A stretch of DNA of 64,000 nucleotides from assembly GCF_023074175.1 (NCBI RefSeq), contig NZ_JADPKS010000103.1, positions 1 through 64,000 of the forward strand, in the 5' to 3' direction. This document shows, piece by piece, positions 17,047-25,713 of this stretch; the stretch's first letter is position 1; the number at the start of each line of letters is the position of its first letter. Both the position numbers and the translations under genes were made by a program. The DNA is from Bradyrhizobium sp. 139 (GTDB lineage: Bacteria; Pseudomonadota; Alphaproteobacteria; Rhizobiales; Xanthobacteraceae). The notes beneath the pieces were generated by a model that made no database searches, was not told where the DNA came from, and saw nothing but the letters and a program-made list of their open reading frames with translations.

Positions 17047-19398
17047 ATGAAAGTCGCGATCATCGGTGGCGGACCTGCGGGTCTCTACGCAGCCATCCTG
17101 CTCAGAAAGCAGCGTCCGCGCGCCGAAATCACGGTGTATGAGCGCAACCGCGCCGACGACACTTTCGGCTTCGGTGTGGTGTTTTCCGACGCCACGCTCG
17201 ACAACTTTGAAAAGCACGATCTTCCGAGCTATCGCCGTATCACCCAGGAATTCGCCTATTGGGATGACATCGCCGTGCACTTCCGTGGCACGGTGCACCG
17301 GGTCGGCGGCAACGGCTTTTGCGGCTGCTCGCGGCTGAAACTGCTCCTGATTCTCCAGGAGCGGGCGCGGGAGCTCGGCGTCGTCCTGCATTTCGAGGTG
17401 GACATTGACGACGAGTCCCGCTTCGCCGACGCCGATCTCGTCCTGCTCGCGGATGGCATCAACAGCCGCTTCCGCGAAAAATATGTCGAGCACTTCCAGC
17501 CGGAGGTAGACCTCCGCTCCAACAAGTTCGCATGGATGGGATCGACCAGACCACTCGATGCCTTCACGTTCATCTTTCAGGAGACCGAGTGGGGCCCGTT
17601 CATTGCTCACGCCTATCAGTATGAAGCCGGACACTCGACCTGGATTTTCGAGACTGATCCGGAGACGTTCGCGCGGGCAGGGCTGACGGGGCTGAATGAG
17701 ACTCAATCTGCCGCGCGGATGGCCGAGATTTTTGGCTGGTTCCTCGACGGGCACAAGCTGCTCACCAACCGGTCAATGTGGCGCAATTTTCCGATGATCC
17801 GCAGCAAGCGCTGGGTCAAGGACAACATGGTGCTGCTCGGAGACGCCAAGGCGAGCGCACATTTCTCGATCGGCTCCGGCACCAAACTCGCGATGGAAGA
17901 CGCAATCGCCCTGGCCGATGCAATGGAGGAGGCGTCCAGCATCAAAGCGGCGCTTGAACTCTATGAGCACGGCCGCCGTGAGGAGGTCGAAAAAATCCAG
18001 CACGCCGCGGACGTCTCGCTGGTCTGGTTCGAACATGTCGACCGCTTCTGGGATTTTGATCCCGTGCAGTTCGCCTTTGGCGTGATGACGAGGTCGAAGG
18101 CGATCACCTATGACAACCTCAAGCTCCGCGCTCCGGATTTCGTTGCTGAGGTCGAGAAGTCGTTTGCCAAGCAGGTTCGCGACAGCGGCTTCGACGTTGA
18201 CACCCATAAGCCGATTGTGCCGCTGTTCCAGCCATTCAGGCTGCGTGAGATGGAGATCGCCAATCGCGCGGTAGTGTCGCCGATGTGCATGTATTCCGCG
18301 AATGAAGGCGTGCCGACCGACTTCCATCTGGTGCACTATGGCTCGCGCGCAATCGGTGGCGCCGGCCTGATCTTCACGGAGATGACCTGCATCAGCCGCG
18401 ATGCCCGCATCACGCCCGGCTGCGCCGGCCTTTGGAACGACGAGCAGGAGGCGTCTTGGCGGCGCATCGTGGATTTCGTCCATGACAACTCGGCGGCAAA
18501 AATCTGCCTGCAACTAGGGCATGCCGGCCGCAAGGGCGCGACCAAGTTGATGTGGGACGGCATGGATCGTCCCCTGGACGAGGGCGGCTGGGAGGTGTTC
18601 TCGGCATCGCCGCTGCCCTATTTCCCGGACAGTCAGGTACCGCGCGAGCTCGACCGTGCCGGCATGAACGCCGTGAGAGACTCTTTCGTCGCTGCGGCGG
18701 AGCGAGGCCAGCGCTGCGGCTTCGACATGTTGGAGCTGCACTGCGCTCATGGTTATCTGCTTGCAAGTTTCATCTCCCCGCTGACAAACACCCGCACGGA
18801 CGACTATGGAGGTTCACTCGAAAACCGCCTGCGCTTTCCGCTCGAAATCTTCGAGGCGTTGCGGGCCGTGTGGCCGTCGCACAAGCCGATGTCGGTGCGC
18901 ATTTCCGCAACCGACTGGGTTGACGGCGGCGTCACCGGCGACGATGCAGTGGGGATCGCGCGCGCCTTTGCCGAGGCCGGTGTCGACCTTGTCGACGTTT
19001 CGACCGGTCAGACGGTCCGCGATGCGCAGCCGGTCTATGGGCGCATGTTCCAAACGCCGTTTTCCGACCAGGTTCGCAACGAGGCGCGCGTCGCCACCAT
19101 GTGTGTCGGCAATATCACGACCGCGGACCAGGCCAACACTATTTTGGCCGCCGGTCGGGCGGACCTCGTGGCGCTTGGCCGGCCTCATCTGGTGGACCCC
19201 TTCTTCACCATGAAGGCGGCGGCCTGGTACGGGGCAAACGATGCATTCTGTCCGCCGCAATATCTTCCCGGAAAAGATCAGATTTTCCGCAACAGCGTGC
19301 GCGATCGGCAGGATCTCGAGGAGCTGAGAATTAAGGCTAAGCCCAAGACCCGGGCCGAGCTCAAAGCGGAGGCGACAAAGCCGCTTGCGGCCGAGTGA
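17047..19398 (+). CDS. Fused FAD monooxygenase / old-yellow-enzyme reductase (2-aminobenzoyl-CoA or salicylyl-CoA type)
   Basis: The 783-residue protein is a fusion. Residues 1 to about 380 form an FAD hydroxylase (VAIIGGGPAGLYAAILL; LLGDAKASAHFSIGSGTKLAMEDAI). From about residue 390 an FMN old-yellow-enzyme domain follows (PLFQPFRLREMEIANRAVVSPMC; LELHCAHGYLLASFISPLTN). This architecture is that of 2-aminobenzoyl-CoA monooxygenase/reductase, which hydroxylates and then reduces the ring of the CoA thioester, and of proteins called salicylyl-CoA 5-hydroxylase. The start is the ATG at 17047; an upstream in-frame start at 17029 lacks support. The ligase at 23293 would supply the CoA ester. Whether the 2-substituent is amino or hydroxyl is unresolved. 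Confidence 0.9.
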   Translation: MKVAIIGGGPAGLYAAILLRKQRPRAEITVYERNRADDTFGFGVVFSDATLDNFEKHDLPSYRRITQEFAYWDDIAVHFRGTVHRVGGNGFCGCSRLKLLLILQERARELGVVLHFEVDIDDESRFADADLVLLADGINSRFREKYVEHFQPEVDLRSNKFAWMGSTRPLDAFTFIFQETEWGPFIAHAYQYEAGHSTWIFETDPETFARAGLTGLNETQSAARMAEIFGWFLDGHKLLTNRSMWRNFPMIRSKRWVKDNMVLLGDAKASAHFSIGSGTKLAMEDAIALADAMEEASSIKAALELYEHGRREEVEKIQHAADVSLVWFEHVDRFWDFDPVQFAFGVMTRSKAITYDNLKLRAPDFVAEVEKSFAKQVRDSGFDVDTHKPIVPLFQPFRLREMEIANRAVVSPMCMYSANEGVPTDFHLVHYGSRAIGGAGLIFTEMTCISRDARITPGCAGLWNDEQEASWRRIVDFVHDNSAAKICLQLGHAGRKGATKLMWDGMDRPLDEGGWEVFSASPLPYFPDSQVPRELDRAGMNAVRDSFVAAAERGQRCGFDMLELHCAHGYLLASFISPLTNTRTDDYGGSLENRLRFPLEIFEALRAVWPSHKPMSVRISATDWVDGGVTGDDAVGIARAFAEAGVDLVDVSTGQTVRDAQPVYGRMFQTPFSDQVRNEARVATMCVGNITTADQANTILAAGRADLVALGRPHLVDPFFTMKAAAWYGANDAFCPPQYLPGKDQIFRNSVRDRQDLEELRIKAKPKTRAELKAEATKPLAAE

Positions 19399-19453
19399 CT
19401 GCCCGTGCGACTTTAACCCCATTGCCTGGTGTATTTCGAGTGGAGTTAGGGCG

Positions 19454-20704
19454 ATGAAGGCGATTATCGTCGGTGGCGGTATCGGTGGTCTCACCACGGC
19501 GTTGATGCTGCGCTCGCGTGGCATCGGTTGTGAGATTTTCGAACAGGCGGATACCATCCGCGAGCTTGGCGTCGGCATCAACACGCTGCCGCATGCCATG
19601 CGTGAGCTGGCAGGTCTCGGCCTGTTGCAGAGGCTCGACGACGTCGCGATCCGCACCGACCAACTCTACTACCTTAATCGGCACGGCCAGGAGGTCTGGC
19701 GCGAAGCCCGTGGCATCGACGCCGGTTACGATGTGCCGCAATTCTCGATCCACCGTGGCCGGCTTCAGGGCGTCATCCATTGCGCTGTCGAGGAGCGGCT
19801 CGGACCCGAAGCAATCCACACCGGCTGCCGGCTCGGCGCTTTCACGCAGGACGAGGGCGGCGTCACCGCCTATTTCTTCGATCGCTCGGGTGCTCACATC
19901 CACACTGCGCGCGGAGATATCCTGATCGGCGCTGATGGCATCCATTCGCGCGTGCGCGATACGCTGTTCCCGAACGAAGGACCGCCGTGCTGGAACGGCC
20001 TGATGCTGTGGCGCGGTGCGCGGGATTGGCCGCTGTTCCTCACCGGCAAGTCGATGATCGTCGCGGGCGGCCTCAACGCCAAGGTGGTGATCTATCCGAT
20101 CGCGGAGGGATCGAGCCCAGCGAGCCGTCTCACCAACTGGGCGGTGCTGGTGAAGGTCGGCGAGGGCAATGCCCCGCCGCCTCGGAAGGAAGACTGGTCG
20201 CGGCCGGGCCGGCGCGAGGAGCTGATGCCGCATGTGGCGCGCTTTTCGGTGCCCTATATCGACGTGAAGAGCCTGATCTCGGCCACGCCCGAGTTCTACG
20301 AGTATCCGACCTGCGACCGCGATCCGTTGCCCTATTGGTCGTCCGGGCGCGTCACGCTGCTCGGCGATGCCGCGCATCCGATGTATCCGGTTGGCTCCAA
20401 TGGCGCCTCGCAGGCGATCCTTGATGCGCGCTGCCTCGCCGACGCGCTGGTGCGGGCCGAGCATCCGCGCCAGGCGTTGGTTGAATACGAGAAGAAGCGC
20501 CTGCCGATGACCGCGGACATCGTCCGCTCCAACCGGCGCGGCGGCCCCGAGGGCGTCATCGACGCCATCGAGCAGCTCGCGCCTGACGGTTTCGACAATG
20601 TCGACAACGTGCTGAGCTATTCCCAGCGCGAGGCCATCGTGCGCGGCTACGCCAGCAAGGCGGGCTTCGCGGCAGTGCCGGGACTTGCGGCGGTGAGGGC
20701 TTGA
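19454..20704 (+). CDS. FAD-dependent aromatic hydroxylase, PhzS-like
   Basis: The 416-residue enzyme has the FAD motif IIVGGGIGGLTTALML, the DG-type motif ILIGADGIHSRVRDTLFP, and the second FAD motif VTLLGDAAHPMYPVGSNGASQAI. The GDAAHPMYPVGSNGASQA stretch and the preceding CDRDPLPYWSSGR are characteristic of 5-methylphenazine-1-carboxylate monooxygenase (PhzS) relatives. The ATG at 19454 has GAG upstream; the frame is open from 19385. It follows the fusion enzyme by 55 bases, so it probably hydroxylates another ring compound entering the same route. Confidence 0.9.
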   Translation: MKAIIVGGGIGGLTTALMLRSRGIGCEIFEQADTIRELGVGINTLPHAMRELAGLGLLQRLDDVAIRTDQLYYLNRHGQEVWREARGIDAGYDVPQFSIHRGRLQGVIHCAVEERLGPEAIHTGCRLGAFTQDEGGVTAYFFDRSGAHIHTARGDILIGADGIHSRVRDTLFPNEGPPCWNGLMLWRGARDWPLFLTGKSMIVAGGLNAKVVIYPIAEGSSPASRLTNWAVLVKVGEGNAPPPRKEDWSRPGRREELMPHVARFSVPYIDVKSLISATPEFYEYPTCDRDPLPYWSSGRVTLLGDAAHPMYPVGSNGASQAILDARCLADALVRAEHPRQALVEYEKKRLPMTADIVRSNRRGGPEGVIDAIEQLAPDGFDNVDNVLSYSQREAIVRGYASKAGFAAVPGLAAVRA

Positions 20705-20713
20705 GCTGCGCTG

Positions 20714-21169
20714 CTAGCCGCCGGAAGGCGGCGGCAGGAAGTGGATGTTGAACTCGGCGGCCATCGCCAACACGTCCTCTGGCTTCTGTTCCTTCATGTT
20801 GTGAAGGCCCCAGAACAGGTCGAACAGCTTGCGGGTCGGCGACACCCAGAACAGCACTTTTGCGGTCTGCTCCGACTTGTTGAAGATGCCGTGCGGTACA
20901 CCCATGCCAAGGCGGATCAGGTCGCCCGCGGCCGCCTGCGACTCCGAATTGCCGAGCATGAAATCAAGCTTTCCCTCGAGCATGTAGAGATACTCATCCT
21001 GGTCGGGATGGATGTGCGGCGGCACGAATGTGCCCGGCGGCAGTGTCGCGTGCCAGGAGAAGCTGTGCTCGGTATTGCTCTTCGGCACATAGGTCTGGCC
21101 GAGGATGTTCCAGGAAATGCCCTGGATCCCCTCATTGGCCCGTGTGATGCCGGTGATTTCGCTCTTCAT
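20714..21169 (-). CDS. Cupin domain-containing protein
   Basis: The 151-residue protein is a single cupin. Motif 1 is HIHPDQDEYLYMLEGKLDF (two His, one Glu metal ligands) and motif 2 contains GVPHGIFN with a further His. Such proteins bind a divalent metal and act as dioxygenases, isomerases or ligand sensors. It is read leftward after the Liv-type binding protein with a 29-base gap, from the divergent promoter shared with marR. It may be a small dioxygenase for a pathway intermediate, but no catalytic assignment is possible. Confidence 0.88.
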   Translation of the reverse strand: MKSEITGITRANEGIQGISWNILGQTYVPKSNTEHSFSWHATLPPGTFVPPHIHPDQDEYLYMLEGKLDFMLGNSESQAAAGDLIRLGMGVPHGIFNKSEQTAKVLFWVSPTRKLFDLFWGLHNMKEQKPEDVLAMAAEFNIHFLPPPSGG

Positions 21170-21198
21170 TGTGATCCTCCCTCAACGCGACGTGCGGC

Positions 21199-22374
21199 TT
21201 AGTTCGCCGCCTTGCAGTCCTTGGCGTAGCGGTCGCCGTAGTTCTCAAAGACCTTCTGGACGATCTCGGTCTGGAATTTTCTGTCCGGGCGCTTGGCGAC
21301 CTTTGTCAGGTAAAAGTCCTGGATCGGATAGCCGTTGGTGTTGAACTTGAAGGCGCCGCGCAGCGAGGTGAAATCGGCCTTCTTCAGGGCGGCCGCAACC
21401 GCGTCCTTGTTTGAGAGATCTCCTTTGACGGCCTTGATCGCGCTGTCGATCAGCATCGCGGCGTCATAGGCTTGGAAGGCGTAGGTGCCGGGCACGCCAT
21501 TGTAGGCGGCCTCATAGGCGGCGACGAACTTCTTGTTCTGGGGATTGTCGAGATTGGGCGCCCAGTTCGCGCCGCCGAACATGCCGACCGCGGCGTCCTG
21601 CTGTGCCGGCAGGGTCGATTCATCGACGGTGAAAGCCGAGAGCACCGGAATGCTATCGGCAAGGCCTGCCTGCCGGTACTGCTTCACAAGATTGACGCCG
21701 AGGCCCCCCGGCATGAACGTGAAGAGCGCATCGGGCTTCTGCGATGAAATTTTTGAAAGCTCCGGTTGGAAGTCCAGCGTGTTCAGCGGCATATAGGATT
21801 CCTCGACGATCTCGCCCTTGTAGTCGAGCTTGAAGCCGGCAACCGAGTCCTTGCCGGCCTGGTAGTTCGGCACCATCAGATACATCCGCTTGTAGCCGCG
21901 ATCCTGCGCCACCTTGCCGAGGATCTCGTGGACCTGATCGTTCTGGTACGACGTCACATAGAAGAACTGGTTACAGTCCTTGCCGGCAAAGGTTGACGGA
22001 CCCGCATTGGGGCTGACCAGGAAGGTTTTCGATTCCGTGACGGGCCGGTGAATTGCCTGAAGAATGTTGGAGAAGATCGGGCCGACCACGAAGTCGACCT
22101 TGTCGCGCTCCAGAAGGCCTTTGACCTTGGTTACCGCTGCGTCCGGCTTCAATTCGTCGTCAACCACGACGACCTCGACATCGCGGCCGCCCATCTTGCC
22201 GCCGAGATCCTTCACCCCCAGCGCAAAGCCGTCGCGGACCTGTTGGCCAAGCGCGGCGGCGGGTCCCGACAGGGTCACGATCACACCCAGCTTGATCTTC
22301 TCCTGGGCGAGGGAAGGGCTCACCGCGGTGCCAAGCAGCAAGACGGCTGCGGCCAATGTCATTTGCGTCTTCAT
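21199..22374 (-). CDS. Branched-chain-amino-acid-type ABC substrate-binding protein (LivK-like)
   Basis: The predicted 391-residue periplasmic protein has a signal peptide (MKTQMTLAAAVLLLGTAVSP, cleavage after SLA) and a type I Liv-family ligand domain: IKLGVIVTLSGPAAALGQQVRDG and DALFTFMPGGLGVNLVKQ. The frame is open to 22461; the ATG at 22374 begins the signal peptide and has GGGGGA upstream. No LivHMGF permease or ATPase genes are in the window, so it must borrow or have a distant transporter. Co-location with ring-activating enzymes suggests an aromatic-acid ligand. Confidence 0.92.
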   Translation of the reverse strand: MKTQMTLAAAVLLLGTAVSPSLAQEKIKLGVIVTLSGPAAALGQQVRDGFALGVKDLGGKMGGRDVEVVVVDDELKPDAAVTKVKGLLERDKVDFVVGPIFSNILQAIHRPVTESKTFLVSPNAGPSTFAGKDCNQFFYVTSYQNDQVHEILGKVAQDRGYKRMYLMVPNYQAGKDSVAGFKLDYKGEIVEESYMPLNTLDFQPELSKISSQKPDALFTFMPGGLGVNLVKQYRQAGLADSIPVLSAFTVDESTLPAQQDAAVGMFGGANWAPNLDNPQNKKFVAAYEAAYNGVPGTYAFQAYDAAMLIDSAIKAVKGDLSNKDAVAAALKKADFTSLRGAFKFNTNGYPIQDFYLTKVAKRPDRKFQTEIVQKVFENYGDRYAKDCKAAN

Positions 22375-22515
22375 GATCTGTCCCCCGTGACGATCGGTCT
22401 TGCGCTGCAAGCCGCTACTCCAATCCAAGTTTATGCCGATGATTGCTGCCGCGGCAAGCAAAGCTCAAGGCGTCGTCATCCTGCGGGCAGCGGCGCATGC
22501 AAGCGCCGCGCCATT

Positions 22516-22531
22516 ATTTGAAGCCTAAAGA
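22516..22531. promoter_or_regulatory. Operator D of the MarR regulon (ATTTGAAGCCTAAAGA)
   Basis: One of two sites in the 250-base divergent region between the Liv-type binding protein and marR, 142 bases from the binding-protein start. It has the central GAAGCCTAAA of the consensus. Confidence 0.62.
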
Positions 22532-22584
22532 AATCGGCATGCGGTCGATTGTTGCGGCTTTAGGGTTGCAGCCGGGCTCGATTT

Positions 22585-22600
22585 ATTTGAAGCTCAAAAC
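22585..22600. promoter_or_regulatory. Operator E of the MarR regulon (ATTTGAAGCTCAAAAC)
   Basis: Ends 24 bases before the marR start and 69 bases from site D, which fits autorepression. TTTGA and TCAAA arms make it nearly symmetrical about AGCT-like centre bases. Confidence 0.62.
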
Positions 22601-22624
22601 ATTGGCAATCCGTGCCGGGCGCCA

Positions 22625-23143
22625 ATGCCGGCCGTGAGTGACTGCATCAACATGCTCGATTCCGAGACCAAGGCCGTCGAAACTCCGGAGGATCACGCCG
22701 AAGAGCTGCGGCTGTGGCTGCGCCTCTTGACCTGCACGACTCTGATCGAGGGCGAAGTCCGCGGTCGCCTGCGACAGCGCTTCGACGTCACGCTGCCCCG
22801 GTTCGACCTGATGGCGCAGCTCGACAAGGCGCCCGACGGCATGACGCTGTCCGACGTCTCCAAGCGCATGATGGTATCCAACGGCAACGTCACCGGCCTC
22901 GTCGAACGTCTCGTGGAATCGGGCCATCTCGACCGGCGCACCTCTGAGACAGACCGCCGCGTCCAGGTGATCCGCCTCACAAAGCTGGGTCGCGCCGAGT
23001 TCCGCAGGATGGCTGCCGAGCACGAGACCTGGATTGCCGATCTCTTCGCCGACCTGACCCCGAAAGATGTCCGCGAATTGATGCGGCTCCTTGCCAAGAC
23101 AAAGGCGTCGGCGCAGAAATCGGCCGGTCGCCGCCGGCCGTAG
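22625..23143 (+). CDS. MarR family transcriptional regulator
   Basis: The 172-residue protein has a winged helix-turn-helix of MarR type: LPRFDLMAQLDKAPDGMTLSDVSKRMMVSNGNVTGLVERL, then the wing GHLDRRTSETDRRVQVIRLT. MarR proteins of aromatic clusters usually repress until a CoA thioester or aromatic acid binds. Two copies of the local palindrome lie just upstream and four more stand before neighbouring units, so it is the probable cluster repressor. The start could also be an in-frame ATG at 22652, nearer the conserved region. Confidence 0.92.
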   Translation: MPAVSDCINMLDSETKAVETPEDHAEELRLWLRLLTCTTLIEGEVRGRLRQRFDVTLPRFDLMAQLDKAPDGMTLSDVSKRMMVSNGNVTGLVERLVESGHLDRRTSETDRRVQVIRLTKLGRAEFRRMAAEHETWIADLFADLTPKDVRELMRLLAKTKASAQKSAGRRRP

Positions 23144-23226
23144 GTCCGCCAGCGGGACACTCCGCCAGCCCCACCTTGCCGCTGGAAAATGCGTGGGGTG
23201 CCCAAAATCCGCTATTGCGCCGAATT

Positions 23227-23242
23227 GCTTTAAGCCTAAAAT
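23227..23242. promoter_or_regulatory. Operator F of the MarR regulon (GCTTTAAGCCTAAAAT)
   Basis: Lies in the 149-base gap after marR and ends 50 bases before the ligase ATG. Together with sites A to E it defines the consensus; it differs from site C at only a few positions. Confidence 0.66.
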
Positions 23243-23292
23243 GTTTCCCAGATAGTGCTGCCGGGTGCTTTCCATGCGCAAAGGAGCGTGCG

Positions 23293-24984
23293 ATGGCCAA
23301 CGCCGCCAAGGTTCAAGTGTCGGGCTCGGATGACGGCAACGCCGCGACGGCCCACGTCGATACATTCGCGCGGCAGCATCTGCCGCCGCGAGAGTTCTGG
23401 CCCGAATTCATCTTCACGCGGCCGGAGCTGCGCTATCCCCCGCGATTGAACTGCGTCAGCTATTTTGTCGACCGCTGGGTCGAGCAGGGCCACGGCGACG
23501 AGCCCTGCGTCATCAGTCCCGCCGTCAGCTACACCTATCGCGAGTTGCAAGCGCTCGTGAACCGCATTGCCAACGTGCTGGTTCGCAAGCTCGGTCTCGT
23601 AACCGGCGAACGCGTGCTGCTGCGCTCTGCCAACAATCCGATGATGGTCGCGACCTATCTCGCTGTGATCAAGGCTGGCGGCATCGTCGTGGCGACCATG
23701 CCGCTCTTACGCGCCAAGGAGCTGTCTTATCCGATCCAGAAGGCGGAGATCACGATCGCGCTTTGCGATGGAAAACTCTCAGAGGAGATAGAGAAGGCGA
23801 AAGCGGCGGCGCCCGGTCTCAAGCACGTGGTGTATTGGGGCAACGACGCCGGCGACTCGCTCGAGGCGCTGATGGTGGATGCAAGTGCTGAGTTCAAGGC
23901 GGTCGATACCGCCTCCGATGACATCTGCCTGATCGCCTTCACATCGGGCACGACGGGCGATCCCAAGGGCACCATGCATTTCCACCGCGACATGCTGGCG
24001 GTCTGCGACGGCTATGCGCACAACATCTTGAGGGCGGAGCAGAAGGATCGCTTTGTCGGTTCGGCGCCGCTCGCCTTCACTTTCGGATTCGGCGGCGTTC
24101 TGTTTCCGATGCATATCGGCGCTTCCTTCGTCGTGCTGGAGAAGACGACGCCCGATGACATCCTGACTGCGATCGAGCAGTACAAGACTTCGGTCTGCTT
24201 CACCGCGCCGACCGCTTATCGCGCCATGATCAGCAAGCTCGCAGGTCGAGACATTTCCTCGCTGCGAAAATGCGTCTCTGCCGGCGAGACCCTTCCCAAG
24301 CCGACATTCGATGCATGGCTGAATGCGACCGGCATCAAGCTGATGGACGGCATCGGTTCGACGGAGATGCTGCATATCTTCATCAGCGCGACCGAGGACG
24401 AGATCCGCCCCGGTGCGACGGGCAAGCCGGTACCGGGCTATGAGGCCAAGATCGTCGATGATGATGGAAATGTCCTGCCTCCTGGCGCGATGGGGCGGCT
24501 CGCCGTGCGCGGGCCGACCGGCTGCCGCTATCTCGCTGACGAGCGGCAGCGCAAATACGTCCAGAACGGCTGGAACATCACCGGCGATACTTATCTGATG
24601 GATAGCGACGGCTATTTCTGGTATCAGTCGCGCTCCGACGACATGATCGTGTCGGCCGGCTACAACATCGCGGGAACGGATGTGGAGGCGGCGTTGCTCA
24701 CGCATCCATCCGTTGTCGAGTGCGGGGTCGTCGGTGCGCCTGACGATGCGCGTGGTATGGTCGTGAAGGCGTATGTCATTGCCGCACCCGGTGTGATGCC
24801 GGACGCTCAGCTCGCAGCCGAGTTGCAGGAGCATGTCAAACGTGAGATTGCGCCTTACAAATATCCGCGCGCGATCGAGTTCGTGACGCAACTGCCGAAG
24901 ACCGAGACCGGTAAGTTGAAGCGATTTGCCCTGCGGCAATTGGCGCAGGCCGCAGTGACGTCTTCGGGCGTTGCGGCGGAATGA
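23293..24984 (+). CDS. Benzoate-CoA-ligase-family enzyme, 2-aminobenzoate-CoA ligase-like
   Basis: The 563-residue adenylate-forming enzyme has AFTSGTTGDPKGTMHFH, the A5-like DGIGSTEMLHIF (the GSTExxHxF pattern is typical of aryl-CoA ligases), GWNITGDTYLMDSDGYFWY, SDDMIVSAGYNIAG and the lysine motif PKTETGKLKRFALR. It should convert an aromatic acid such as 2-aminobenzoate to its CoA thioester, the substrate of the fusion enzyme at 17047. AAGGAG precedes the ATG at 23293; the frame opens at 23176 but that region holds operator F. The RidA gene follows after 15 bases. Confidence 0.9.
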   Translation: MANAAKVQVSGSDDGNAATAHVDTFARQHLPPREFWPEFIFTRPELRYPPRLNCVSYFVDRWVEQGHGDEPCVISPAVSYTYRELQALVNRIANVLVRKLGLVTGERVLLRSANNPMMVATYLAVIKAGGIVVATMPLLRAKELSYPIQKAEITIALCDGKLSEEIEKAKAAAPGLKHVVYWGNDAGDSLEALMVDASAEFKAVDTASDDICLIAFTSGTTGDPKGTMHFHRDMLAVCDGYAHNILRAEQKDRFVGSAPLAFTFGFGGVLFPMHIGASFVVLEKTTPDDILTAIEQYKTSVCFTAPTAYRAMISKLAGRDISSLRKCVSAGETLPKPTFDAWLNATGIKLMDGIGSTEMLHIFISATEDEIRPGATGKPVPGYEAKIVDDDGNVLPPGAMGRLAVRGPTGCRYLADERQRKYVQNGWNITGDTYLMDSDGYFWYQSRSDDMIVSAGYNIAGTDVEAALLTHPSVVECGVVGAPDDARGMVVKAYVIAAPGVMPDAQLAAELQEHVKREIAPYKYPRAIEFVTQLPKTETGKLKRFALRQLAQAAVTSSGVAAE

Positions 24985-24999
24985 GAGAAGGATAGAGAA

Positions 25000-25464
25000 T
25001 TGTCCGTGACGACGCCGAAAGGCTCTCACCTCGCGGTGCTGCCGACAGCAGCCGAGGACGAAATCGGCTCCAGGGCGCAGGTGCTCCAGCCGTCTGGCTG
25101 GCCGCTACCGAAAGGCTATGCCAACGGCCTGGCCGCCGTGGGGCGCATCGTCGTCACAGGCGGCGTGATCGGCTGGGATGCCGAGCAGCGTCTCGCGCAA
25201 GGCTTTGTCGGGCAGGTGCGCCAGACCCTGAGCAACATCGCCGAGATATTGGCGGAGGCTGGTGCACGGCCTGAGCACCTCGTGCGCCTGACCTGGTACG
25301 TGGTCGACATGGAAGAGTACCTGACGAACCTGAAGGAGCTCGGCAAGATCTACCGTGCCGCCTTCGGCACACACTATCCTGCGATGGCGCTGGTGCAGGT
25401 CGTCCGCCTCGTCGAGAAGGCGGCGCGCGTCGAGATCGAAGCCACCGCCGTCATTCCGCACTAA
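25000..25464 (+). CDS. RidA family protein (YjgF/UK114), likely enamine/imine deaminase
   Basis: The 154-residue protein fits RidA in its core: LPKGYANGLAAVGRIVVTGGVIGW, FVGQVRQTLSNIAEILAEAGA, VRLTWYVVDMEEY and a C-terminal EKAARVEIEATAVIPH. The Arg in ARVEIEATA matches the carboxylate-binding arginine of active deaminases. The start is probably TTG at 25000, 7 bases after GAAGGA; GTG 25006 is an alternative. RidA proteins hydrolyse reactive enamines and imines. Co-transcription with the aminobenzoate-type ligase suggests it frees ammonia from the reduced 2-amino ring intermediate. Confidence 0.88.
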   Translation: MSVTTPKGSHLAVLPTAAEDEIGSRAQVLQPSGWPLPKGYANGLAAVGRIVVTGGVIGWDAEQRLAQGFVGQVRQTLSNIAEILAEAGARPEHLVRLTWYVVDMEEYLTNLKELGKIYRAAFGTHYPAMALVQVVRLVEKAARVEIEATAVIPH

Positions 25465-25488
25465 TCTTCGTTCTGGCTGCGGCCAGCT

Positions 25489-25692
25489 TCAGCTCGCCTT
25501 GGCGAGATCGTCGTCCTCTGGAGAGTCCAGATAGACGCCCGACATGGTGTCGACCCAGCACAGATGGTCGTGCACCTTTTTCACGCCTTCGACGTTCTCG
25601 GCGGCCGCGGCCTGCCGCGCCCGTTGTTCCGTGATGACGCCGCTGAGGTGAACGATCCCGTCGCGGACGGCGGGAAACTGATTGGACCCAAG
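25489..25692 (-). pseudogene. BON-domain protein remnant (C-terminal fragment)
   Basis: A leftward frame of about 67 codons encodes a good BON-domain end (FPAVRDGIVHLSGVITEQ, then ENVEGVKKVHDHL) and stops at TGA 25489-25491. An in-frame TGA at 25693-25695 closes it upstream, and no start or N-terminal half is present. It is therefore the tail of a lost gene, lying between the RidA gene and the CHAD gene. Confidence 0.6.
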
Positions 25693-25713
25693 TCAAGCAG
25701 GGCTGGCCCGCAC

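Noticed and set aside
20716..20732. Terminator-like hairpin CCGCC-GGAA-GGCGG between the hydroxylase and cupin genes
   Set aside because: It is inside the cupin coding end and has no following T run; GC-rich DNA gives such stems by chance.
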